A DNA stretch of 64,000 nucleotides, taken from assembly GCF_035594125.1 (NCBI RefSeq), contig NC_087198.1, forward strand, positions 7,215,082-7,279,081, given 5' to 3'. The notes beneath the pieces were generated by a model that did no database searches, was not told the DNA's origin, and saw only the letters and a list, made by a program, of their open reading frames with translations. The stretch's first letter is position 1. Each line of letters opens with the position of its first letter. Below are positions 1 through 12,000 of this stretch, piece by piece. Made by a program: the position numbers and the translations under genes. This DNA comes from Scylla paramamosain (lineage: Eukaryota; Arthropoda; Malacostraca; Decapoda; Portunidae).

Positions 1-820
1 TAGTTGTAGTAATAGTAGATAGTAATAGTAGTTATGCGTGTAATGTCAATATGGTTCATTTTGTAACTGTAATTGGAAAAATTCTCGACTTTATGTTTCT
101 TAAAGGCGTGACGTAATTAGAGAAAACGTATGTATTTTAAGGGGCACCTAGCCTGTACTTCATTATTCCTGTTTATTGCTATTAAAGGAGTTTCTTGATA
201 GTTTTACTTGTATATACTATTTAAATCTACTATTCAATTTATTATGTGTAAGTGGGAGATGTCAGAGAAAGAGCCATATTTATAATTTTCATTTGTAAGG
301 TCAATAAGGTCCATTTTATTAAGTAAATTTATAAGATGCTCGACCTTATGTTTCTTAAATGAGTGACGTAATTAGAGAAAACGTGTGTCTTTTAAGGAAC
401 ACTAACCTATACTTCATTAATGTGGTTATTGTTGTTATACGAGTTTTCCGGTGTATATACTATTTAAATCTACTATTTTGTGTTGTATAATACTATGTTT
501 GTATGGTAAAACTAAGAGAAAGAGTCATATTTGTAATGTTTACATGTAAGGTCAATATGGTCTAGTCTGTAACTGTAATTTGAAGGATTTTCAACCTTTT
601 GTTTCTTAGTAAATGACGTAATTAGAAAAAACGAATCTTCTTTAAGGGGAAACTAAACAACAATGAATTATTCCTCTTTATTCTTAATACTGCAGATATT
701 TGGGTAGTTTTGGGCGAATATTCTATTTAGACGTAGTGTTTTGTAATGTGCGGCAGTACTAGATGCCACACTGAAGTGGTAGAAGTGAGAGAAGAAGCCT
801 TATTTATGAAATGTGACAGA
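1..820. repeat. tandem repeat, unit about 250 bp, 3 copies
   Basis: Three diverged head-to-tail copies of a unit of about 250-255 bp. The landmark GACGTAATTAGA recurs near 110, 365 and 615, and TATACTATTTAAATCTACTATT recurs near 213 and 455. The first unit runs off the left edge, so the array continues outside the window. No coding capacity was seen. Units differ by many substitutions, which suggests an old array. I do not recognise the family. Confidence 0.75.
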
Positions 821-1025
821 AAACCTAACAATGAATGGAGGGTGAACAAGGAGGAGCGACAGAGGGAAGAAAGGGGCAAACAACAGGAACAAAAGGAACA
901 ACACGAATAGGAGAGAGAGAACAGGAGGAGGAGGAGGAGGAAGAGAAACTGAAAGATACGGAAGAGAAGGAGGAGCAGGAGGAAGAGGAAGAGGAAGAAG
1001 AGGAAAACAAAGAAAAACTTCGATA

Positions 1026-1031
<6 letters not shown>
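821..1031. repeat. purine-rich (GA/GGA) low-complexity stretch
   Basis: Almost all A and G on the plus strand, built from GAGGA, GAAGA and GAGAGA words, leading straight into a (TC)n tract. It opens reading frames on both strands that are only Glu-rich or Ser-rich. It is not evidence of a gene. Confidence 0.8.

Positions 1032-1112
<81 letters not shown>
1032..1112. repeat. (CT)n microsatellite
   Basis: About 40 uninterrupted CT dinucleotides. Confidence 0.97.
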
Positions 1113-1115
<3 letters not shown>

Positions 1116-2125
1116 CGCTGCAGTAATTTATCACACCAACATTCAAACACCTCGCTCATACCGAGATGAAAAGATGAAAAAATGGACAAATATAAAATAA
1201 TGATCATGTCATAGTGAAATGAGAATTACGAAAAGAATGATAAATAAATCATACAATAAATAAAACAAGTGGCAAGTGTCTTATGTTGACACATCCTGTG
1301 ATCATGCCACTGCACTGCATCATACTGTCAGTCACAGATTACATTTCGCGCGGTGATCGTGTGCGATAGAGACCAGTCACCCCATACACCCCCATCTGAA
1401 CCCTCTCAACCTCACCAACCTTCCGTACCACCTCCCTTTCTATATCATCAACCTTTCTCACCTTCCCACCACTCCCACCCCCGCTCACCTTCACCTGTTC
1501 CTGCTATTTTTTCTTGTCAGCTTCCTTCTCTTCCATCATCACCCATCGTTCCTTCCCCTCACCACTCACCCTCACCACCCCCACCACCTTCTCCTTCACA
1601 GTCAACCCCTCCTTCATCTCACCCGCTCCCTCATCCCTCACCACCACCCGCACCACCTTCTCCTTCACAATCACCTCCTCCTCCATCTCCCCCGCTCCCT
1701 CATCCTTCACCATCACCCTCACCACCACCACCACCACCATCACCGCCACCAGCTGCAGAAGACACATTTGACTCAGTCTTTCAACACTCGTATATTATAT
1801 CAGTCTGAGGAAGAGGAGCACGTTTACACCACTCAACCATCACCATCCTCTCACGAAAACTAGTAGGTAAAATATAAACTGGTTTGTTTTAGACTGAATA
1901 TTGGTGTGTAAGGCACAATGGAACCATTCCAGATATGCCCATACATAGTATGTTATGATTCTATTTAATTTTGATGAATGTTGGTGGTAGAGTTCAAAGT
2001 TTGCCGCACGTGCGGAAATCCCGGATATGGCGCCGGCGCACGTTTTGACTGGCCATGCCGAAGAGGTTAAGGGACTCGTAGTAGTGGTGGTGGTGGTGGT
2101 TGTGGCTGTGGTTGTGGTGGTGGTT
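1113..2125. other. non-coding low-complexity DNA, CCACC-rich core
   Basis: 1113-1350 is AT-rich with nothing recognisable. 1380-1760 is pyrimidine-rich, with repeated TCACC, CCACC and CTCCTTCACA words and a partial repeat of about 70 bp near 1580-1720. It gives a Pro/Ser-rich frame that has no domain. 2070-2125 is a (GTGGTG)-type run. I see no gene. Confidence 0.6.
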
Positions 2126-2400
2126 ATAAGAACATAAGAAGTGAGGAGACTGCAAGAGGTCAAGTGATGGCCTACACAAGGCAGCTCCTCTATCCACACC
2201 ATTGGAGCAATCCAACGCCTACCCATCCCATCTATCCTCCCTATCCATGCTCTCATCTAGCCCTTTTTTTAAACTATCTAATGTTTCACCACTAACCACA
2301 TGTCTACTTAACCTGTTCCAGTTATTAACCACCCTATATATACATAACAATCTCTACCAGTTATATTAAACCTTCTAACACTATAACTAAAGACAGAGAC
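2126..2400 (+). repeat. dispersed interspersed-repeat remnant
   Basis: The stretch beginning ATAAGAACATAAGAAGTGAG and running through GCCTACACAAGGCAGCTCCT resembles a dispersed repeat I associate with crustacean and tick genomes, probably the 3' part of a retroelement. Class and boundaries are uncertain. A short (GACA)n run follows at about 2395-2435. Confidence 0.4.
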
Positions 2401-2569
2401 AGAGACATTTAAGACAGACAGACAGACAGACAAAAAAGACAATTTTAACAACAACCTCTACGAGTTATATTATTAATCACTACAACACTATAACAACAAC
2501 GACAACATAGCGGTTGTACATATCTGATTAATTAATACCAGAACAAGAGGCAGTGGTATTGTATTTAGT

Positions 2570-2619
<50 letters not shown>
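2570..2619. repeat. (GT)n microsatellite
   Basis: About 25 uninterrupted GT dinucleotides. Confidence 0.97.
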
Positions 2620-2621
<2 letters not shown>

Positions 2622-2656
2622 GTCATGAGGAGATTTGAGACAATAATAAGAATGTC

Positions 2657-3781
<1,125 letters not shown>

Positions 3782-3805
3782 TTGATAGCAAGTTTTTTGC
3801 ATGCA

Positions 3806-4379
3806 GGTCGTGGTGCTTTAAAATCAGGACATTTTTTTAATTTGTCAAATCATTACACAAATGTACACTCCTCAGAACCAGAATATAGAACTGGATGTGA
3901 AATTGATGGCTGTTCTAGATCATACAAATCTGTAAAGTATCTACTAAGACACATTCGTTCACATCACGCATTATTTTATAATTGCCATCTTAAATAGAGT
4001 GAGGGGGAAATTTAAAGTTTGTGATGATTCCTTACCTGATCCAGAGATTAGGATTTGTATGCTGAGTGAAGCTGGTGTGGAAATGATAACTGACGAAGGA
4101 AATGAATGTGCTTCATCACATTTAAATATCAACTGGACCCATGAAATTGTTACAAGGCTTTTATCACTGAGAGAGGAGAAGTTGCTCCCTTCTGTAGTTA
4201 TTAAAGATTTCACTGAACATTTGCAAGACCTTTTGGCTTTGCAGCACACTCAAACTATGAATAAGGTAATAAGTAAACTTAAAGAGGATGGAATTGATCC
4301 CAAAACGTTAAATGATCTCATGAATTCCTCATCACCTGCAGGCTTTGTGTGTTTAATATTGAACACCCCAAAATTGTGA
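3806..4379 (+). pseudogene. C2H2 zinc-finger-like protein fragment, frameshifted
   Basis: The first frame (to the stop at 3997) carries one C2H2 finger: a CEIDGC pair, then 12 residues including SYKS and LLRH, then a pair of histidines (about 3895-3967). A second frame, open across about 3975-4379, has an acidic, helical protein with a VVIKDFTEHLQDLL segment. This resembles proteins of transposon-associated zinc-finger families in arthropods. The two halves are in different frames and overlap, so a single-base shift near 3985 or a lost intron separates them. TTTTTGCATGCAG just upstream of 3806 looks like a 3' splice site, so this may be an internal exon. There is no ATG of its own and no neighbouring exon was found. 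A decayed gene or retrocopy is most likely. The function is not known. Confidence 0.45.
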
Positions 4380-4546
4380 ACATTTCCTCCGTTTCACAAC
4401 ATCCCATCTCTTAGGTATCAAGTATGAAAAAGGTAACACTTTCAAAAACAACATCTCTACTTGTAAAACTCAATGAAGTAAAGACAGAATTGAGCTATAA
4501 AAATGCACAAATCTGCTTTCAAATATATTCAACTCCACACATAATG

Positions 4547-4547
<1 letters not shown>

Positions 4548-4637
<90 letters not shown>

Positions 4638-4660
4638 TACATGCATAAACACAACAGCTA

Positions 4661-4747
<87 letters not shown>
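4548..4747. repeat. paired (TC)n and (GA)n tracts forming an inverted repeat
   Basis: A TC tract of about 43 units (4548-4634) is followed, after a spacer of about 30 bp, by a GA tract of about 40 units (4665-4747, with one AA interruption). The two are reverse complements and form an arm-loop-arm structure of about 200 bp. Confidence 0.95.
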
Positions 4748-4748
<1 letters not shown>

Positions 4749-4936
4749 GGTATCCTCGCCTAACCTGGTAGCACTGCAAGAAAAATACACATCTGGCAAT
4801 GCAGACCTGCCAGACGCCAGCCAGCCGGGGACCCCACGTCGACACTAGTGCTCTAACCTGACCTAAGTTAACCTAACATAACTAGACTGCATAGACTCAG
4901 CTTGCTGTTACACTTGCTGTTGTGCTGTTGTGTGTG
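4748..4936. other. short unique spacer
   Basis: Single-copy-looking sequence with a short CCTAA-like patch at 4855-4880 (CTAACCTGACCTAAGTTAACCTAACATAA). No gene was recognised. Confidence 0.5.
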
Positions 4937-6090
4937 AACGGTGACAGATTAACAACATTTCTGCATTATTGACAGGAGAAACACGCTTTTAAAAGACTCT
5001 AGTTGAAGTGATGCAGGTTTTCAAGGGTGTTTTTACAGTTGCAGTGACATATTAACAACATTTCTGCATTACTGACAGGAGAAACACGCTTTTAAAAGGC
5101 TCTAGTTGAAGTGGCACAGGTTTTCAAGGGTGTTTTTACAGTTACAGTGACATATTAACAACATTTCTGCATTACTGACAGGAGAAACACGCTTTTAAAA
5201 GGCTCTAGTTGAAGTGACGCAGGTTTTCAAGGGTGTTTTTAAAGTTGCAGTGACATATTAACAACATTTCTGCATTACTGACAGGAGAAACACGCTTTTA
5301 AAAGGATCTAGTTGAAGTGACGCGGGTTTTCAAGGGTGTTTTTGCAGTTGCAGTGACATATTAACAACATTTCTGCATTACTGACAGGAGAAACACGCTT
5401 TTAAAAGGATCTAGTTGAAGTGACGCGGGTTTTCAAGGTTGTTTTTTACGGTTCCAGTGACAGATTAACTACATTTCTGCATTACTGACAGGAGAAACAC
5501 TCTTTTAAAAGGCTGTAGTTGAAGTGACGCGGGTTTTCAAGGGTGTTTTTACAGTTGCAGTGACATATTAACAACATTTCTGCATTACTGACAGGAGAAA
5601 TGCTTTTAAAAGCTCTAGTTGAAGTGCCGCAGGTTTTCAAGGGTGTTTTTATAGTTGCAGTGACAGATTAACAACATTTCTGCATTACTGACAGGAGAAA
5701 TGCTTTTAAAAGCTCTAGTTGAAGTGATGCAGGTTTTCAAGGGTGTTTTTACAGTTGCAGTGATAGATTAACAACATTTCTGCATTACTGACAGGAGAAA
5801 CGCTTTTAAAAGGCTCTAAAAGGCTCTAGTTGAAGTGACACAGGTTTTCAAGGGTGTTTTTTACAGTTCAGTGACATATTAACAACATTTCTGCATTACT
5901 GACAGGAGAAACACTTTTAAAAGGCTCTAGTTGAAGTGACGCAGGTTTTCAAGGGCGTTTTTACAGTTCCAGTGACATATTAACAACATTTCTGCATTAC
6001 TGATAGGAGAAACACACTTTTAAAAGGCTCTAGTTGAACTGATGCAGGTTTTTAAGGGTGTTTTTACAGTTTCAGTGACATATTAACAAT
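4937..6090. repeat. 103 bp satellite, about 11 tandem units
   Basis: The landmark TTTCTGCATTA recurs at 4958, 5061, 5164, 5267, 5370, 5474, 5577, 5677, 5777, 5888 and 5989. Spacing is 103 bp for the first units and then 100-111 bp. Each unit holds GACAGGAGAAACAC, TTTTAAAAG, CTAGTTGAAGTG and GGTTTTCAAGGGTGTTTTT. The late units carry small deletions and one internal duplication (AAAAGGCTCT, near 5810). The last unit breaks off directly into the TTAGG-type satellite. Confidence 0.95.
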
Positions 6091-9000
6091 GAGTTAAGTT
6101 AAGTGATGTCAGGTGTGGTTAGGTGTGGTTAGGAGAGGTTTGGTGTGGTTAGGTGAGATTAGATGTTATTAGGTGATGCTTGGTGTGGTTTTGTTATGAT
6201 TGGTGAGATTTCGTGAGGTTAGGTGAGTTTAGTTGTGGTTAGGTGAGGTCAGGTGAGCTTAACTGTGGTAACTTCAGGATGGGTGAGGTTATGTGAGGTT
6301 ACATAAGGTTTCATGAGTTAAGATGATTTTAGGTAATGTTCAGTGGGATTATGTGAGGTTAGGTCATGTTAGCTGAGGTTAAGTGAGTTAAGATGAAGTT
6401 AGCTAATGTTGAATGGGGGAATATGAGGTTAGGTGATATTAGCTAAGGTTAGGTAAGGTTAAGAATGGTTAGGAGGGGTTACATGAGGTATGTGTGGTAA
6501 GTTGTAGCTAGGTAAGGTTAGGTTAGTTTAGGTGAGGTTAGATATTGTCAGGTATGATTAAGTGAGGTTAGGTGACTTAGGTGAGGTTATGTGAGATTAA
6601 ATGACGTTAAGAGAGGTTAGGTGAGGTTATGTGTGGTTAAGTGAGGTTAATTGTTAGGTGATGTTTTGTTAGCTTAGGTGAGGTTAGTTGAGGTTAGGTT
6701 AGGTTAGGTTATGGGTGGTTAAGTGAGGATAGGTGAGATTAGGTGTGGTTACATAAGGTTAGGTGAGGTTAGGTGTGATTAAGAGAAGTAATGTAAATTT
6801 GGTGAGGTTAGGTGAGGCTAGGTGAGATTAGGAAAGATAAAGTGAGGTAGTGTGGTTAGGTAAGGTTAGATGAGGTTAGGTGTGGTTAGTGGTTGTTAAG
6901 AGAGGTTAGGTAAGGATAGGTGAGGTTAGTTGAGGTTAGGTTTTGTTAGGTATGGTTAGATGGTGTTAGGTGTGATTAGGTGTGGTTAGGAGAGGTTATG
7001 TGATGTTAGATGAGGTGTGGTTAGATGAGGTTAGGTGAGGTTAACTTAGGTTAGGTGTGGATAGGTTAGTTTACATGATGTTAGGTAATGTTTGGTCAGA
7101 TTATATGTGGTTAAGTGTGGTTAGAAGAGGTTACGTGAGGTTAGTTGTGTTTGATGTTGTTGGTTGATGTTAAGTGTGATTAGGTATGGTTAGGAGAGTT
7201 TAGATGAGGTTAGTTGAGGTTAGGTGAGGTTAAGTGTAGTTAGGTGAAGCTATATGAGATTCGGTGAGGTTAGGTGAGGCTAGGTAAGGTTAGGAGATGT
7301 ATAATAAAGCTAGTTGAGGTTTGATGATGATAGATGAGGTTAGATGTGGATAGGTGTAGAAAGGTGAGGTTAGGTGAGGTTTGCTAAGGCTAGGTGAAGT
7401 TATGTGAGTTTAGGTGAGGTTAGCTGTGCTTAGGGGAGGTTTTATGAGGTTAGGTGTGTATTAGTGATGTTATGTAAGGGTAAGTGATGTTATGTGAAGT
7501 AAAGTGTGTTTAGGTGAGGTTAGGTGAGGTTATTTATGGTTAGGTTTACTTAGGTGACGTTAGGTGAGGTTAGGTGTGCTTAGGTAAGGTTAGGTGAGGT
7601 TAAGTGAAGTTAGGTGTGGTTAGGTGAAATTATGGGAGGTTAGGTAACGTTAGTGAGGTAATGTAGGTGAGGTTAGGTGAGGTTAGGTATAGTTAAGTGA
7701 GGTTAGGTAATGTTTGGTGTGGTTATATGAGGTTGGGTGAGATTAGGTAAGGTTAGGTGATGAAAAATAAGGTTATGTGTGATTATGTGAGTTTACATGT
7801 GGTTATGTGTGGCTAGTTGTGATTAGTTGAGGTTAGGTGAGATAAGATAATATTACATAATATTATGTGAGGTTAGGTGACTTAGGTTAGGTTAGTTAAG
7901 GTTACTTAATGGTAGGTGAGATTAGAAGAGGTTAGGTAATGTTATGTATGGTACAATGAATTTAAGTGAGGTTATGTTAAGATGATGTTAGGTGAGGTTA
8001 AGAAGCGCTAGATGAATTTAGGTGAGATTATGTGAGATTATTCGAGGTTGGGTGAGGTTAGGAGAGGTTAGGTGAGAATAGGTGATCAGGTGTGTTTATG
8101 AGAGGATATGTGAGATTAGGTGGGTATGTAAATTCAACTGAGGTTATGAAAGTTTATGGGAGTTTATGGGAAGTATGGTGAAGTTAGGTGAGGTTAGGTG
8201 AAATTTAGTGTGGTTAAGTGAGATTTGATTTGGTTAATATGGTTATAAGGTTAGGTGAGGTTAGGTGAGGTTTGGTATGGTTAGGTAAGTTAGGTGAGGT
8301 TAGATGTGGTTAGGTTAGGTGATGTGAGGTTACATTGTTAAGTGTGGATAGGAGAGGATAGATGAAATTAAATGAGGTTAAATTAGATTATATGAGGTTA
8401 TATAAGGTTAGGTGTGGTTAGGTGAGGTTTGGTCAGGTTAGATGTGGTTAGGTGAGGATAAGTGAGGTTAAGTTAGGATAAGTAAGGTTAGGTGAGGTTA
8501 GGTGGGATTATGTGACCTTAGGTAAGGTTCATTGAGGTTAGATGAGTTTAGTAGATGTTTGGTGAGGGTAAGTGAGGTTAGGTGATATTAGGTATGGTTA
8601 GGTGAGGTTAGGAATAATTAACTAAGAAGTTACTTGAAGTTAAGGGATATTAGGTGAAATTTGTTAAGGTTATGTGAGGTTATGTGAAGTCAGTTTTGGT
8701 TAGGTGAGGTTAGGAGATGCTGCATGATGTTAAGTGAGGTTTGGCATACTTATGTGAAATTGAGTGAGTTTACAGAGGTTAGGTGAGATCAGGTGATGTT
8801 AGATGCAGTTATATGAGGTTATATATGGTTAGGTGAAGTTAGGTGAGGTTAGGTGTGCTTTTTTTTTTAAATTAGGTGATGTTAGAAGAGTTTATGTTAG
8901 GATAGGTGAAGTTAGGTGTATTTAGCTTAGGTTATGTTAGGTTAGTTTAATTTAGGTGAGGTTACAAGAGATTAGGAAAGGTTTGGTATTGTTAAATGAG

Positions 9001-12000
9001 GTTAATTGAGGTTATGTGTTTTTATGTGAGGGTAGGTGATGTTAGGTGAGGTTAGGTGTGCTCATTCGAATTTTTGGTGAGTTTAGGAGAGGTTATGTTA
9101 GGATAGGTGAAGTTAGGTATGTTTAGAAGATGATTGGTGAGGTTAGTTAAGGTTAGTTGTGTTTAGGTGAAGTTAGATGAGGTTGATTATGATTAGGTGT
9201 TGCTAAAAGAGGTTAGTTGGGGTAAATTGAGGTTAAGTGTGGTTAGATAAAGTGAAGTGAGGTAATGTGAGGATAGGCGAGGTTAGGTGTGCTTAGGTGA
9301 AGTTAAGGTAGGTTAGTTGAGGTAAATTGAAGTTAGGTGGGGTTAGATGAAGTGAAGTGAGGTAATATGAGGATAGATGGGGTTAGGTTTGATTATGTAA
9401 GGTTATGTTAGGTTAGGTGTGCTTAGGTGTTGTTAGGTGAGGTTAGGTGAAGTTAGGTGCGATTATGGGAGGTTAGGTAAAGTTAGGTTAGAATAGGTGT
9501 TATTTGTTGAGGTTAGGTGTGTTTATGTGAGGTTAGGTGAGGTTATGTATGGTTAGGTGAGGTTAGGTGGTGTTAGGTGTGGTTAGGTGTGCTGAGATGA
9601 GGTTAGTTGAGGTTAGGTAATATAAGTTATGCTTAGAAGGATTAAGTGAGGTTAGATGAGGTTATGTTTACTTAGCTAAGGTTAGGTGACGTTAGGACAG
9701 GTTAGATTTTAATAAGTTTGGTTATGTGAAATTAGGTGTCGTGAAGTGTGGTTAGGTGAGGTTAGATGAGGTTAGGTGTAGTTAGGAAATTTTGTGAGGT
9801 TAGGAATGGTTAGTTAAGGTTAGATGAGGTTAGGTATAGTTAGATGAGATTAAGTGTAGTTAGTTACGTTAGGATACATGAGGATAGATTACGATAGGAT
9901 ACATGAGGTTAGATAAGGTTAAGTGAGGTTAGGTTAGGTTAGATGAAATTAGGTTTGTTAGGTGAGGTATGGTGAGGTTAGTTGAGGTTAGGTAAAATTA
10001 GGTGAGGTTTGGTGAGTTTAAATGACGTTAGGTAAGGTTAGGTGAGGTTTTGTAATATTAGTAGAGGTTAGTTGAGGATAAGTGAGTTAGGTGACGTTAT
10101 GTATGGCTAAGTGAGGCTAGGTATGGTTAGGTGTGGTTAGGTGAGGTTAGATACAGGTGTTTTGGTGAGTTTAGCTGAGTTTAGGTGAGGTTAAGTGAGA
10201 TGATGTGTGTTTATGTGAGGTTAGGTAACATTAGGTGTATATAGGTGTTATTATATGAGATTAGGTGAGATTAGATTAAGTTAGGTGATTTAGGTAAGTT
10301 TAGGTTATGTTTAGTTATGTTAAGAGAGGTTATGTGAGGTAAGGTGAGGTTAGGCATACTTTGTTAAACGTTAAAATCTACCAGGTTAAATGAGGTCAGC
10401 TGTGGTTAAATGAGGTCAGGTCATGTTAGGTGTGTTTATGTGAGATTAGGTAGGAGTAGGTACTGTTAGGTGAGGTTAGGTGTGCTTAGGCAAGGTTAGG
10501 TGAGGATAGGAGAGGTTAAGTGAGGATAGGTGAGGTTAAGAGCGTTTAGATGATAGGTGAGGTTAGGTAAGTTTAGTTATATTTTAGATGTGGTTAGGTG
10601 AGGTTAGATGAGGTTAGGTGTGATTAGGAGAGTTTAAGAGAGGTTAAGTGAGGTTAGATGAGGTTAGGTGTTAAGTGAGGTTAGTTGAGGTTAGGTGAGG
10701 TTATGTAAGGTTAGATGTGGTTAGGTGTGATTAGTTAATGTTAGGTTTGATTGGGTTATGTTACATGAGGTTAGGTGACTTAGGTAAATTTAGGTTAAGT
10801 TAGGTAAGGTTAGTAGAGGTTAGCTGAGGCTATGTGAGGTTAGGTGATTCTAGGTATGGCTAGGTGAGGTTAGGTATGGTTATGTGTGGTTAAGTGAGGT
10901 TAGGTGAGATTAGGTGTGGTTAGGTAACTTAAGTTTATTTAGGTTAGGTTAGGTAAGGTTAGGAGAAGTTAGGTGAGGTTAGGTGTCGTTAGGTGTGGTT
11001 ATGTGAGTTTAGGTGTGGTTATATGTGGTTAGATGTGGTTAAGAAAGGTTAGATGAGGTTAGGCGTGGTTAAGTGAGGTTAAGTGAGGTTACTTTAGTTT
11101 TTGTTTGGATAGGTGGAGTTAAGTGTGCTTAGAAGAGATTAGGGGAGTTAAGGTGTGGTTAGGTGAAGTTATGTGAGGTTTGGTGGTTAGGTAAGGGTGT
11201 GTGAGGTTAAGTGTCAGTTCGTATGGTAAGGTGATGTTAAGTGACGTTCGATGTAGTGAGTTGAAGTTTTGTGAGGTTAGGTGAGGTTAAGTGTGCTTAG
11301 GTGAAGTTGTATGAGTTTAGGTGTGCTTAAGTGATATTGGGAAAGGAGGTGATGTTCGGTGATGATAGGTAAAATTAGGTGAGATTAGGTAACGTTAGGT
11401 ATAATTAGGTGAGGTTAAGTGAGGTTAGGTGTGGTTAGTTGAGAATAGGTGATCTTATGTGATTTTAGGTAAGATCAAGTGAGATAAGATGAGGTTAGGT
11501 AATGTTAAGGTGGGGTTAGGTAAGGTTAGAAGAGGTTGAGCAAGGTTAGGTAAGATTAGGTGAGGTTAGATGATATTTGCTGAGGTTAGGTGAGGTTAAG
11601 TTGTTTTATGCATATTCAGGTGATGTTAGATGGTGTGGTTACCTGTGATTATGTGACTTTAGGTAAGGGTAGCTAAGATTAGGTAAGTTTAGGTGAGGTA
11701 GGTGAGTTTAGGTGAGGTTGGGTGTAACTTGGTGTGGTTATTTGAGATATGTGATGTTAGATTTGATTAGGTGAGATTAGGTGACTTAGGGTAGTTTAGG
11801 TGAGGTTTGTTGTATTTAGGTGATGTTTGGTGAGAATATGTGTTGTTAGTGAGGATAGGTGAAGTTTAATGAGATTAGGTGTGGTTATGTAAGGTTAGGT
11901 AATGTTATGTATAGTTAGGTGAGGTTAAGTGAGATTTGTTAAAGTTAGGTGAGGTTAGGTAAGGTTAAGTGAGGTTATTTTATGATAGATGAGGTTAGGT

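Noticed and set aside
1353..1808. 151-codon Pro/Ser-rich frame
   Set aside because: Low-complexity pyrimidine-rich DNA that keeps all frames open. Overlapping frames of equal quality exist, and there is no domain.
4937..6090. CRISPR-like regular spacing
   Set aside because: The whole 103 bp unit is repeated, with no variable spacers, and the setting is eukaryotic.
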